A stretch of 64,000 nucleotides of DNA from assembly GCF_020360975.1 (NCBI RefSeq), contig NW_025408676.1, forward strand, positions 124,001 through 188,000, in the 5' to 3' direction. Both the position numbers and the translations under genes were made by a program. The notes under the pieces are model-generated. The model had not been told where the DNA came from. It did not search any database and was given only the letters and a program-made list of their open reading frames with translations. Each line of letters starts with the position of its first letter. The stretch's first letter is position 1. The DNA is from Hirsutella rhossiliensis. Lineage: Eukaryota > Ascomycota > Sordariomycetes > Hypocreales > Ophiocordycipitaceae. Shown here piece by piece: positions 26,401 to 39,240 of this stretch.

Positions 26401-29400
26401 AATACTTATTAGCCTCTTATATATATATATACTCCCTTAAAGGGCTATAAACTTAGTTAGCTAATTTATAAGGATAATATAAAGAGTCTTATAAGACCTT
26501 ATACTAAATATCTATAGGAATTTCCTTAATAATATAGGTATTAAGGGGCTTAATATAATATATAATAATAAAGAGGTAGCGCTAAGAGTAAGGAGATTTA
26601 TCTTTAAATACCTTATTAACCTTAATAAAGTCCTAGTTAACGTCGAACTCTTTAGTTATATAATTATAGGGGCTAAATTAAAATTCTACTAGTAAGTAAC
26701 TAAAGTTATCGGTTATATCTATAAAATAAATAGAAGGTGCCTTATAAAAGCTAAAGTTATTAAAATTAAGGAATAAATAAGATGCCTTAATATAACGTAT
26801 ATTAGAGCTTTCCTTAGTATCGTAGGATACTATCGAATCTATATTAAATAGTTCGCTATCTTAGTAAAACCCCTTATAAACCTACTAAAAAAAGAAGTTT
26901 ATTAGGAATAGGAAGACGAATAAATAAAAGCAATAGCTACCCTTAAGGAAGCTATTATTAATTTAGTCTTTTTAGTATCCCTTAACGTTAGCCTAAGAAA
27001 AGGAGATATTATTCTAATATATAATACTAGTTTACTTAGCTAGGGGGTAGTCCTAATATAAATCGTCGTCGGAAAGAGGCGCCTTATAAGGTTCGAAAGT
27101 AAAATATAGTTATTAGTAGAAACTAAATATAATATAATAAAGAGGGAGTATAGAGCTATATTAAGTATACTTAAGAGACTAAGAATATACTTATATAGCG
27201 TATATTTTATCCTAGAAACTAACGTATAGGTCTTAGTTAATTAACTAAAAGGTGCCCTTAAAGACGTCCCTAGAGCTATAGTAACTTACTAGATAAGCTA
27301 TATTTTCCTCTTTAACTTTACTATATAATACGTCGAAGGTAAGAAGAATAGCGTAGCTAATAGACTCTTAAGAAAGCCTAAAGGACCTTCTAACGTATTA
27401 AATAGGGAAATAAAAAGCGATATTAAAGAATTTATAGACTTTTACTTAAACGTAGTATAAGGGACTAAGCTATAAAGGGACTACTTAAAGGAATCGAGGA
27501 TAATTATAGACTTCCTTTAAACGTTAAAACGGCCGGAGGGCCTTTTTAAATAAGACTATAAGAAGCTATATCTAAAGAGTCTAAATTTCTATATTAAAGA
27601 TTAAAAGCTTTAATAACTCCCTAAGAAGGAAGAAAGGGGACCTATACTAGTTATAGATAACCTAAAAAAATAAAAAAAGATTATCGTAAAGTACTACGCG
27701 TAAATAGGATATAAAGGACGATAAGTTATATATATATTTATAAAGAATAAGTATTAGTAGGCTAGCCTTTAGAACGATATTTATAGCGTAATTTCTTCTT
27801 ATAAAGAATACTAATACTTTACGACTAAGAGACCCTAGGAAGTTATAACCGCGACCGCGCCTAGCTACCCTATAAGTAAGATTTACTTTAATAGCTAGTA
27901 TATACTATCTAATTATAGGTATTTATACCTTATAGAAGTATAAGACGACCTTACTAAATAGGTAGAAGTAACCTTAGTTAAAGAAATTACTATATAAGCT
28001 ATAACTAAATTTATACTCTTTATTATTTATAGGTATAGCGTAATACTATATACTATAATTAATAGAGGGCCTAAAATAAAGAAAGACTTTAAGTATATCC
28101 TAGAGGATATAAGCGTTAAAGTTATCTAAACTTTAGTATATAATTTAAAAGCGAACGTAGTAGTAAAATAAAGGCACTAAAGGTTAATAATAGTACTTAT
28201 AAAAATAGCAAAGAAAAAGGGTAAGTAGATTAAATACCTTAACTAAGTAATCCTTATAAACTAAATAGTAGTTAAAGAGTCTTATAGAATATTAGCTTTC
28301 TACCTACTATATAAATAGGAACTAGTACTACCTCTTAAGGTAGAATACCTAACTTAGTAACTAATCGACTAAGATAAAGTAAAGATAAGAGAAGAATTAT
28401 TTAAAGTATAAGTATAAGTTTTAAAAAGGAAAGAAAAAGATATAGAAAAAGCTAAGAAAAGAATAACAAGATATTAGAATTAATTAGTAAAGAGGACGGA
28501 TAAAGCTAATAAGTATATAATAAGGAAAGAAAGCCTATAACTTAAAGACCTTATCTTACTATTTAACGTAAGATAATTAAATAATCTAAGGAGGTAAGCT
28601 AAGTATTAGATAAAGTAGAACGGTCCCTTTTAAGTAGTATCGCGCTTAGAGTAGTCTAAGGTATATAGGATTAAGACTTTAAATAGAATTATACTTAATA
28701 AGATAATCTTAAGAGAGTATTTAAAGAAGTTTAAAAAGGATAAGGAAGGTTAATAGTACTTTACTAAGGACGACTAGTTACTTTAAGATAAGATTACTCT
28801 TAATAAAAAGAGGAAGGAAGAAATAATAAATAAAGTAGATAATTTACTACTCCTACTAAGTAGAGAAGCCTTAGATTAAATAGTACTATAGTCGTAACGA
28901 CTCCCTAATAAACCTTAGAAGGATTAAAGCTAAGAAGAGGAAGAAGAGTAACTATAGATACCTAAGAAAGGCCTAAGGTATACGATCGAGGTTTAGCTAC
29001 TATAACTTAGTAAAGTAAAAAAGGACCTTTATATAAGAGCCCTAAAAACGCTAATCTAATAAGAAAAGGAGGAGGTAAAAAGGAGCTAAGGAGGAAAAGG
29101 CAGTAAAGATAAAAATCTATAACTATTATAAGAAGTACGCTAGAACCTAACTAGTAACTAAAGCACCGTCTAACTATCTAATTAAAGGATAACTATAGTA
29201 GCTAAGATAACTACCTTATTGTTTTAAATTTTCTACTTAAAGCTCCCTAAGTAGATAAAGATAATATTTCCTACCTTTCCTTAATAATAACCTACCCTCT
29301 ACTACCTTAAAAAAGATAAATAAAGATATAATTAAATAATAAAGTAAGAAAATAAATATTCTTACTACTTACCTCCTTTAAGAATAGGATTTTTTACTTT

Positions 29401-29430
29401 ATAGATAAGGACGTCTATTCTTTATTATAA
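23491..29430 (+). mobile_element. Ty3/gypsy element, end of gag and pol (RIP-mutated)
   Basis: This is the continuation of the gypsy element at 14457-16092. A CCHC-like knuckle (inferred C..CSKEGH.PNKC) lies at about 23525-23575. Reverse transcriptase starts near 26170 with YRNPFFLVVKKDKRLRLIN. The block SLLDLF.SYN.IPL is near 26330, followed by LTIFVI and LP.(Q)RA.N. RNase H is at about 27080-27390, with RFESKI, ETKYNIIKRE and VEGKKNSVANRL blocks. The integrase core is at about 27880-28250. A purine tract AAAGGGGGAGA near 29420 could be a polypurine tract. No chromodomain was seen, unlike the element at 1929-9721. Confidence 0.85.
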
Positions 29431-31090
29431 AGGGGGAGACCTACTATAGTAAAAATAAACGCGCTTATAAGACAAATTTTAATATATTTTTAACTTACTA
29501 GATTAAATATATATAACCTTAAGAGAAAAACTTTTACCGCTAAAGATAGCGACTAAGTAAGACTACCTACTCCTAGTAAACCTATTATAGACTACTATAA
29601 AGCAAACTTAAAGACTATTTAATTATTACTTAAGAGAGAGCTTATTAAACTTATATAATCTCTTTCTAAGTAAAATAAGCGTAAGGTTAATTTCCTCCCC
29701 TTCCTCTAAATCCTTAGTAGGACTAAAGGGATTAAGGATATTATAAAGAAGATAAAGGGCGGTCTTCTTACTAATATACTTATTATAAAATTTATTAGTC
29801 TTAAGGTTAGTATAGAAATTATAACCGTATATATAGTTAGCGAATCTATTAAGGTCGTAAGTAGCCTTATAGTATCTAGGGAAGTACCGCTATTCGTAAA
29901 TAGGCGCCTTAGTTAAATCCTAGATATAGTTAGCGTAAGAGCTATTAATAGTACTTAAAAGAGAGATATACTTATAAAAAGGAAATATAACGTGCTTATA
30001 AGTAGAAGTTATAGTTATCTAATAAGTTCGAATATACCCTTAATAAAGGCAAGGATTATAAGTTTTATATAAAGTAATTAAGACTACTTAAGAGTATTCT
30101 TACCGCCTTAAACTAAGCTAAGAAAAGAAATATCCGCGTAGATAAGCGATTTATATAGGGATATAGGTTACTAGCTAACGTCTATAATAAAGAGTATAAA
30201 AGATAATTTAATTATACCGACCTAGTACACTCTCGAGAAAGTAAGAAAGAGGAGAGCGACCGCACGCTTTAATCCTAATAATATTAAGAGCTTTTAATAG
30301 AACCTATAATTAAAAGGCAATTTCTATATAAATTAGAAACCCTTAGTAACCGATATTATTTCTACTATAGACCTAGGTCTTAAAGTAACTATAGATCTAT
30401 AAAAGAAGATAGTTAGAACGAGCTAAGTAAGATTAGATAAGTTAGATAGTCGTTACTTAAAAGTACTTTATATAAAAAGGAAAGACCTTAGTATAATAAT
30501 TCTAAGTAAGAAGAGTAGTAATAATAAGGGAAGGTTATAGAAGAATAGTTAAAGAGAGGTTAATAATATCTAGTAGCTCTTTAGTTTTAAGTTTAGCGGT
30601 CTTATAAGATATAATAAGGAAGAAGAGGTAGTCGTAAAAGGAGAAAATAAGAGGTAGCGGTCTAAAGAAATAAAGAAGATAGAGGAGAAAAGAGGAAGAA
30701 AAGGAATAAAAAGAGTAAAGAGGAGAAGAAAAGGGCGGAGATTAAATAGCTCCTTAATCGATAACTAGTAAAAGAAGCTATTTAGGCATAACCCTTAAAT
30801 ACGCCTAAGACCTTACCGCTATAAAGGCTAGCTAAAGTAACTAATAACTATACGCTCTAATAACTATTTATTCCTCTTACTATACCCTCCTTCTTCCTTC
30901 CTTCTTCTTCCTTCTATATATATATATATACTTTATATACTTTCTTACTTATAACGATCCCCTTTACTAATATAACTCTTATATATATATATAATACCCT
31001 CTTAGCCTTTTAGCGTTATAACTTAAAACTACTTACCTTAACTATTTAATCTTAGCTTCTCTCTCTCTTTCGCTTACTCTACCCTTTCCT
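29431..31090 (+). other. RIP-mutated sequence of uncertain origin
   Basis: The plus strand from about 29580 to 29965 reads as a fairly open frame (for example GLLTNILIIKF and SREVPLFVNRR), interrupted only by TAA or TAG. It resembles a protease or gag fragment in character but has no diagnostic motif. A pyrimidine-rich CTTC tract followed by a (TA)n microsatellite sits at about 30885-30950. I assign no gene. Confidence 0.4.
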
Positions 31091-31099
31091 AAGATATAG

Positions 31100-33450
31100 C
31101 GGCGAACCTAAATAGTATCCTAGGCCCGGCTATAAACCTTCCTAAGAATACCGCTATCTTCTTTAGCGTATTACTATTTAAGAGTAAGAGCTTTATTTTA
31201 CCTACTTACTATAGGGAAGTTAAAGTAAAAGGCGGCGAAGGGCGCTTCTACGCTAAAGATAAAGAAAGGTTTATAGACTAAGATAAATAAGATATTTATA
31301 GGTAGAAGTAACCTCCTTAATACGTCTATAGAGATTATTAATACTTAATACTAATAGGCCCTATTAAGCGGCGGGATATTACCCTTAAAGACGCTTAGAT
31401 AATATATAAGGGCGTTAAAAATATAAACGGATTCGCTAGGAATAAGGCCCGCTAGGAAGAGTATATCGTCGACGTATATAACTTTCTCTATAAAGCTATC
31501 GATAAACGATAGGCTATAAGCTTTAGCCTTAGCGTAATAATTAAAATCTTAATAAGAGGTATTAAGAACGCGGTATACCCTTTACCTTACCTATTATTAG
31601 TTTATATCGACTACTAAAGGGAACCTATCGAAGATATAAAAGATAGATATAAAAAGTACTATAAATGCCTAAATAATAAGGAGCATCTAATTAAGTTTAC
31701 CGCTCCTACCTTTAACCTTAGTCGCTTTACGTATAAATAAAGGTATATAACTAAAGTTATTAACTTTTTAGTAAGTATAAATAAAAGGGGACTCTACTAA
31801 GGGGCGTTCCTCTAAGACAATAAAGAAGGAAACTTAGTTATTTTTAATACTTAGAAAAAGGGACGATATACTAAACTCTATATATTCCTATAAGTATAGC
31901 GGTAGTTTCTTTATATCCTTTAAGTTCCTTATAACTTTACCTATATACTAGTCCCTTATACCGCTTAGTAATAAGGGTAGGAATATAGTTACTTAGCCTT
32001 AATAATAATCTAATACTAGGTTAGAAGTATAGTCGGGCTATACCTTAAGGTAATTAAATAGCGATACTTAAAAGTTAAAGTAATTCTAAAGTAAAGGTAT
32101 AAGGTAATATAAGAAGCCCTATAGATAGATAAGATCTTATACTAAGACTAGTGTTTTTTTAAGCTAGATAAAAGGATAAGTATAAAAGGCTACGTTAATA
32201 GGCTAATATATAAAATCTAAGCCGTTATAGTAAACGAGCTTAATTATATATAAGCGATATTATAGGGCGGTAGAGTTTCCTAGTAATTTAATAGCGGGGT
32301 TAAACGACTATAAAGGATACTATCTAATTAAGGTCTAATAACCTTTAGCGGAGTCTTTCTTATAAGGATTCCTAGGAGTAAGCGGATTTACTAATATAAC
32401 TATATTATCTTAAGAGACTAAGAAGAATAAGACCTTTAGGAAGTCCTAAAGGTAGTTAACCTCCTAGATAGGCCTACTAGATAGAGACTATTACTTTAAA
32501 GAGATATAGAACTAGCTTATATAGTAAGGAAAGTAAGAAAGGAACTATCTACGCTAGCTGCCTTTATAGAGTAACCTAACCTAATCGCTTAAGCTATACG
32601 CGGTTTCTTTATAAAACTCCTCCTTAAAAAGACCCTTAACTATTTAATTACGCCTATAGGAATCGAGAATAGACCTAGTCCTTTATTACCTTAAGCGTTA
32701 ACTAAATCGAGCTCCTTATCTAAACTAAGTAGCCTTTCTCTAAGTAACCTTAAGATAGGATCCCTACCTTAGAGCCTATAAAGGAGAGAGCTAAGCGCCC
32801 TTACTAGTCCCTTTATCTATATAGAAACGATGCTTTTATTCTCCCCCTTTAATATATAGCTAATTAGGCCTACTCCTCGCCTACTATTAATAACTCCTCT
32901 AAACGTATAAAGGAGCGAAAGACTTATAACTATACCCCTGCTAATAACCTAATAAGGAGCTAGTAAGGAAGAAAGGTAGATAGCCTAACTACTAACTCGC
33001 CCTAGGACTTTAAAATTACTAAGCGCTCGGTTAATTACCCTAAGGCTAAAGACTTTAGTAACGCCTATAGTACGCCCCGTTACTCCTTAGAAATAAAGTA
33101 TAGTAATAGCCTCTCTAGCTATAGTCCCTATAAGGTTTATACTAGGTTTTAAACCCTCCTAGGTTAAAGGAGTTAAAAACCTAGGAATATATTAGAATTA
33201 CTACTAGGATATTAACGACTATAATTCTATATATTTATATAGGATTACTAGTAACGCGATAATAATTAGCCTATAAGACTTTATAGCTTATTTAATTTAG
33301 CTATACTTAAAGCTATAGACTAGTAAAGACGCTAATTACTTTATTTCCCTAACGCCCCTAAGAATAATAAGCGCGAATACTTAGGAGTATATATAGGGGG
33401 TAGTAGATAATTATCTAAAAAAGGAAGTATATAAGTAAAAATAAGAAAGA
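31100..33450 (+). pseudogene. Long plus-strand coding frame, unrecognised, RIP-broken
   Basis: A plus-strand frame of several hundred codons is readable here. Its stops are TAA or TAG, as RIP would leave at Gln and Trp. Runs include about 31440-31610 (EEYIVDVYNFLYKAIDKR) and 31620-31740 (IEDIKDRYKKYYKC), then a block with TKVINFLVSINKRGLY. It lies downstream of the gypsy pol in the same orientation and before the right 391-bp repeat. I recognise no transposase, recombinase or retroviral motif. It may be an accessory ORF of a large gypsy element or a separate nested element. Confidence 0.5.
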
Positions 33451-33631
33451 GCTAAATAAGTAGCTTATAGGTAAAGGGAGGAATAAAGGATATAAAGGGA
33501 AAGGATTATAGTAAAGGAGAAAAGTTCTATCGATAGTTTATTTACTTACTTACGTACTTAGGAAGAGAACCTTACCCGTTATTATCGCGCCCTTTCCGTT
33601 AGCATCTTAGGTCGGAAAGTCGCTAGGAAGG

Positions 33632-34022
33632 AGTTTAACGGGTAAGATCGCACCTTTATAGATATTAGCCCGTTAAAGGGATAAGACCCCTAGCATCCCC
33701 CTTTTAACTTACTTCTAAGTATGCTTAAAGGCATTATAAAGACCTCGATTATCTAATTAAGTATCTTCCTTAATTATAGTTAATTTAAATTTTTATTTTT
33801 CCCCTTTAAAGTAAATGCCGCTAGTTACGCGACTCTAGTAAAGATAAAGAGGCATAGAGTAAAGAAATCTCTAAGACTTATATTTATAACCTAAGGCCCT
33901 TAGAGCTATATATAGGACCGATAATTAGATAATTACGTAGTTAATTACTCTACTAATCCTTAGCTACGTACTACGCGTGCTTTAGGTATATACCCTCGTC
34001 CCTATTAAACTAGCCTCTAAGG
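33632..34022. repeat. Right copy of the 391-bp direct repeat (putative LTR)
   Basis: Near-identical to 14065-14456. It is preceded by the purine run AGGAAGGAG, which fits a polypurine tract next to a 3' LTR. The unmutated-looking bases in this copy (TGC, GCAT) suggest it was hit slightly less by RIP than the left copy. Confidence 0.65.
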
Positions 34023-34745
34023 TACTTATTTCGACCCTTAGGTTAAGTATAGGGGGGGGGGTTAAAGTTAAAGGGGCCCTCCTTAGGTCTAAGCTAGGGT
34101 CCTAAGTCGGGTCTAGGCTAGGTCCTATTAGTAAGGGGTATATACCCTTAGTTAGCGAGGGTAGGGAAGAGTTTTCTACCTATATAAGGGAGAACCTCGC
34201 TTACTTTATAATCTTTAGTAGTATATTACGTACCCGCTAGTAGCTATATAAAGCTATACTTAAGGGGGCGTAATACGCTATTTATAACGGTTTTAAGCGT
34301 ATACTTTTTTAATATTTTAAGCTTAGTTTCGAAAAGTAAGCTAAGAAGATATAATAATATTTTTTTTTCTTACTAAGGTAGTTTAGCTAGGGCCTTAGTT
34401 AGGGCCTTAGGCGCCTTTTTCTATAACGACCATAGCCTATAAGCTAGTTTATAGGCCTTCTTAGGTAGTCTTAAGCTTTTAGATTATCTTAGGCTACTAA
34501 AGGGGCTATAAAAAGCCTTAGGCCCTTATAGCTACCTTCTTAAGCCCCTCTATAAGGGTCTTATAAAAAGGTTCGATTTTCTAGGCCCCCTTAAGGGCCT
34601 ATAGGGCCTGCTAAAGGAACCCTTAGGGCGCTATACCTTAACTAGCTATACTAACCTACTTTCTAGTAGGCCGAATAGTTAAAGTAGTAGGCGCGTTTAT
34701 TAGGCCTAAGTAAAATAGCGAGCTCTATATATCTTACGAAGTATA
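34023..34745. other. RIP-mutated border segment
   Basis: AT-rich sequence with nearly no CA or TG. It includes a run of ten G near 34050 and a 34385-34640 stretch with repeated GGGCCTTAG- or AGGCCT-like units. No gene or recognisable element. Confidence 0.5.
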
Positions 34746-36321
34746 TACATAGTCTATAAGACCTTCCTAAGAAAGTAACTATGACTAATAGCATTATATA
34801 TTTCTTAATTCCTTCTTTGACTGGCCTCGTGTTTTTACATGCGTCTGAGGTGTCCAACCTTAGAGCGTTTCATCGACACGTAATTCCGTGCAGCAGAGCT
34901 TTTACAAGAGCCACCGGGGTCCGATTCGAGCTCACCATGGTTGCACTTAGTACAGCATGCTTCATGCGTTTGGGGGCGCACCACGGAGCATTACGATCCA
35001 GTGTCCCTTTTCCGAATAGAAGTACGTGAAGCCCACTGAGTTGTGCTCTCTTGGACACTGTACATGGGTGACAAAATGGAAGGTGAAGCTATGACATACT
35101 GCTATATAGAGCTGAGAACATGACTCTACGCCCTCTGTTTCATGATCAATCGCAAACAAGGCAGCAGACTCTACCCTGTTCCGATACCCGGTGCGCCAAG
35201 ACCAGTGGGATGACCCTGTTCACAGGACACAGTATCATACATGTGCCGAGTACAGTGGGAACACCGCGTCCTGATCATTACCCTTTGCCGATTTACACAT
35301 GGAGCCTTGCTCATAGGAATGGGAAGCGGAAGCCGTGCACTCTGGAAGGTAAGTCGCCAGTTTAGTGTTTCTAGCTATCTAGCTTCTATTAAAAATCTCA
35401 TTGGTGCCAGAGGCCGGAGTCGCTCATTCGTGTTTCCCACTTCGAGTATTGCGTCCTATGCCGATGGGTGCATTTTTCATGTATTGCAAAGTTGCCCCGG
35501 CAAGAAATGATTACCCATATCGCCCACATGACTGATGGAGCGGTTTCGCCGGCTTGCGATTCGAAGGCCAGCTCTCTAGATGGTCCAAATGATCTCTTTC
35601 ATATACGAGGTATGGCCCACTGTTGACAATCAAGTGGAACATTGAGTTTCATTTACTGTATGCCTCCTGTTTGTATCGAGGCTGTAGCTATTCCACAAGT
35701 GGTTGACGCCCGCGTCGTATGTCGTGCGACCGATATTAAAGAGAGGCTAGCTATGTAATGACATAGAATCTCTCGCCGGGCAGTTCGAGCGACTTGCATT
35801 TCCCCGCCTTTCAGGCTTTTGACTATACGGGGGCATCTCGAACGGCGCTAAGTGCTCTATCCAACAAGAAGAGTACTGGAACATACGCCACTGGAAAATT
35901 TTCGAGGTTGCCGAGACCAAATGGATCCGAAGGTTGCATACGTCGGATTTGTTTTATTAGAATGAGGCCAGGCGCAAAACCTTATCGGCCGTGGCGATTA
36001 CTTCGGGATGGTTATAATGTTAACCAGTCCAAGCCCGAGGAAACTATCCCAGTCACACCGGCCTGAAGAAGACCAATGAAGAGTTCGTCTGGGCGAACAT
36101 GGATAACCCGGTTAGCATTGAATCACCATTGCGACGACCATTGCAGCAGCTCGCACCATACACAGCCGATGGCACCACTCCTTGCCACGTGGGCATGACG
36201 TCGAGCATGCCTTTGATCCCGGCGATGCAAAGAACATGGCCGGATCTGTCGGCATGCTCTGAGCTGCAGTGACGAGACCAAGAGTTGCGTGCCGTAAGTT
36301 AGGTGCCAGTCCGACACGCAG
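34746..36321. other. Intergenic region after the composition switch
   Basis: Ordinary composition with CA and TG restored. Short open frames on both strands have no recognisable motif or plausible splice structure. I see no gene or tRNA here. Confidence 0.5.
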
Positions 36322-38389
36322 CTAATTCTTCATCAAGTAATTCAGAAGGTCTGTCATGCGCTTTGAAACTCGACTGGCTCGTGTCTCCTCCGAGCCCGCG
36401 GTGAAGGTACTCCGGCCCGTCTCGCTCGACCGTCTTCGTTGCTGCATCTCTCCGACAAACTTGGGCCACGTGTTTGTCAAAACGAGGTACTTGATATGGC
36501 TCTGTGCCCTGTCGAAAATAGCCGAGTTGAAGTCGACGGGCACTTCGCCGGTGTATTGTTCGGTACTGCCGTCCGTTCCTGGCTGTGGTCCGGTGCTTCC
36601 CTGTCCTCCGAAAAAGGATGCCTCGGTCGCAAATGGTGTCACTGGATCCACGCGTGCCTCGCCGTGCAGGAGTCGCGCGGGCTCCTCAAACATGTCTTCG
36701 AGATATTTGAGGTCAGGCGATGACAGGTTCAAGGGGAACTCGGCGTCTCTGGGGCTAATGAAGCCTGTGTAAATCGCAAGCGCGCCCCGGTAGGCCTCGA
36801 GCCTCCCCTTCTCCGCCAGCTCCGCCGACCAGGATGTCTTCCACGATGCAGCGAGAGTCAGGAACGCGATGTTCTCACCCGAGAAGTCGCTGAGTGCCGA
36901 GAATTCCTGCAGTGGGCCTGGATTTTCGCTGAGTACGTAGTCGAGAGCACTCATGGTCAATAGACGATCGCCGAGTTCCTCATCCATATAATACAGTGCT
37001 GCTCCCTTCTCGGCCATGCCAAGAGAAGACGCGTTTCTCACCTCGTAGGCCGTCGATGGCCTTAGTGTTGATTGTTGCGATTCCGTTTCCCATTTGGCAT
37101 TCATGTCGGCCGCTCTCCTGCTCAGTATTCGGAGCCTGATAACTTGGAAGACAGGAACAAAGACAGTAAAGATTTCGAACATCATGGTGGAGAAATGGAT
37201 CCTTGGACTCGTCAGCGAGGCTTTCCTTTCCCAGTCCCAGATGCGTTCATCGCCTGCGCAGACGAATACTCACCATTGACTTGGGGTAAAATAGGCATTG
37301 ACAACCTCAAAGGCCGGCACGTAGGAGGCAATTAAAAACATTGGTGTCGCGTGCAGGCTGCATGGCTGCGTCAGTGACACAACCAGTCATGGATCTTTCA
37401 GGGGGCGAACCTGAATATGCAGCAGCCGATGGTTTGGGTACGCCATCCCATTGTGTCGCGAATCCCCCAGGCGCGCCAGAGGAGGATGGGTGCAACCTGC
37501 GAAACGCAGCAACTGTGAGCATAGATGCTGGATGACGGCGCCCATTCAAAAGACGTACAATCCATGTCCAGATGACTTGCCAGAGCACCGACGGCCACCA
37601 TTCCCATCCTCGACCCAAGTCGACGATTTGCTCCTGGAGGGTTGCGCCGCGAAGCTCCGTGCCGGAAATACCGTAAGTTGGATGGTACTTGCGACAAGCC
37701 AGCCACATGGCGACGGTGAGAATAACCTTGATGGAAACGTAAGCGCGTGTTCAAGGCGGACGAGCTGCGAAAAAGGGCGGGGGGGGGGGGTCCAACGGAC
37801 CTGGAAGACCATTCCAATGGCTATAAAGGTCATGAGCCTGGTGGAGTAGTACATGTTCGCCAGGCGGCACAGCCATGAAGTTTCGATGCCTTTGCATGCC
37901 GCTTTCCTTCGCAACTCGGGATGCGTAAACTGTTTCTGCATCTTGGCAATGTGGAGGAACCGACAATTGGAGGCGTGGAACAAGGCGATGCCGATAGGGA
38001 AATAGATGCCCATGACGAAATACTGCACATCATAGGCAAGGACAATGGGCATGGTCCCGGCGATAGGATAGGTAACTAGGGCCATGTGTCAGTAGATGGG
38101 CATGGGCGATCTAGCTGGACGCAAACACGCTCTCACTTTGGGCCAAAATCCAATAGGAGTGGAGGCAAAGAATGGCGGTAAAAGACAGTGGCAGACCGCG
38201 CAGCTTGAGAATCGGGAGCCGGCGGTTGTACCAGCAAAAGGCCATGCCGAGCAGGACGAGAGTAGTCCATACGCAGCAAAAGGTGATGTAAAAAATACCG
38301 ACCGTATCCCACCTGGGAGGCCCCGTGGGGAGCGTGTAGACCGAAAAGCCTGTCATCGACGAAGCCATGATTGCGGCTTGATCTTCCAC
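36322..38389 (-). CDS. Seven-transmembrane protein with C-terminal RGS domain (GprK/Rgs7-like)
   Basis: Likely a membrane-anchored regulator of heterotrimeric G-protein signalling, accelerating GTP hydrolysis on a G-alpha subunit. I model six exons: 38389-38137, 38075-37801, 37726-37559, 37496-37411, 37357-37274 and 37201-36322. These give 581 residues with all phases consistent. All introns (53-74 bp) are GT-AG; the first has a TACTGAC branch site. Seven hydrophobic segments precede residue about 320, including VGIFYITFCCVWTTLVLLG, MTFIAIGMVFQVILTVAMW and MMFEIFTVFVPVFQVI. An RGS-like domain spans about 372-540, from SALDYVLSENPGPLQEF to FDRAQSHIKYLVLTNTWPKF. It ends YLMKN. The 7TM-RGS architecture is known for Aspergillus GprK and Magnaporthe Rgs7. 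Start ATG 38389 is the first in frame; Met at 38368 is an alternative. Confidence 0.85.
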
Positions 38390-38839
38390 GAAGGGCCGTG
38401 GGAGAAGAGACGGCGAGCAGCCGGGTCAAGTCTCTTTAAGCATTGCTCTTAGCTGTGCTTGGCGCTCGAGGAGGTGACTGGGCCTGGACCAGCCACTGGG
38501 GGAGGATTCTTTCTTTTTCCAGATTCTTTTCTTGTTTTCCGTTTTCTTGGACAACAGTGTGCACGTTGGTTCGGCTCAGCGTAAAATCATTTTAGGGTAT
38601 CCCCGCCGCCATGACTTGCTGATCTGTCTTAGCCAACATCACCCGTCTTACTACATTAGAGCAAAGCATCAAGACCATCGCCCTTTAGCCATGGAGCCGC
38701 TAGGGACGATTAGCATCCCCCCGCCCCTCGGCTTTCGTCTCCAGCAGGGCTCGTTGTGCCTGCCCTGACCTGGCTGTTGGAAGCCTGGCAAGGGTTAAAG
38801 AACCTCGCGCAATGAGGCTGACGTCAAAGCAGCACGGCA

Positions 38840-38871
38840 ACTCCGTACAGCAAGAGCAGGATGTACGGAGT
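38840..38871. repeat. Inverted repeat ACTCCGTAC / GTACGGAGT
   Basis: Nine-base perfect arms at 38840-38848 and 38863-38871 around a 14-base spacer. The same core recurs in other gene-free intervals of this window. Confidence 0.7.
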
Positions 38872-39229
38872 CCTGCACCGCTGGTTGGCAACCGAATGAT
38901 GAGGATCTTACAGAACTTTGATGAGGAGGGTTAGGTGTGCAAGGATGCCATGGCGGATCCCGCGGGTGCTGTGTTGCTTGCGCTGCCAACATGAGATTTC
39001 AAGGCATCTGAGGTTGTGCTTTTACGTGACCCTCTTACAAGGCACATGCAAACCTGCCTTGTTTTGAGGATCCAGTTTGGCTCATGGCTCTTCTTACCGT
39101 TTCCATTTGACCAGGACAATGTCTCTCGGTCGGGGTGGGTAGCCAGGCGTACCCGTTTCTTAGAACAGGCAGATCTAGCCCGAGCGTTTCACTCAGACTA
39201 GAGCTGTGTAATCAACGTGCAGCAGTACA

Positions 39230-39240
39230 GTACGGAGTAC
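39230..39240. repeat. GTACGGAGTAC, near-palindromic short motif
   Basis: Another occurrence of the TACGGAGTA core in intergenic DNA. Confidence 0.6.

Noticed and set aside
36123..36317. Minus-strand open frame just downstream of the RGS gene
   Set aside because: It starts after the RGS stop codon and continues no RGS motif; it is probably 3' flank.
37775..37792. G-rich run as a possible quadruplex regulator
   Set aside because: It is a poly-C tract inside an RGS-gene intron, close to the donor. A simple homopolymer is a sufficient explanation.
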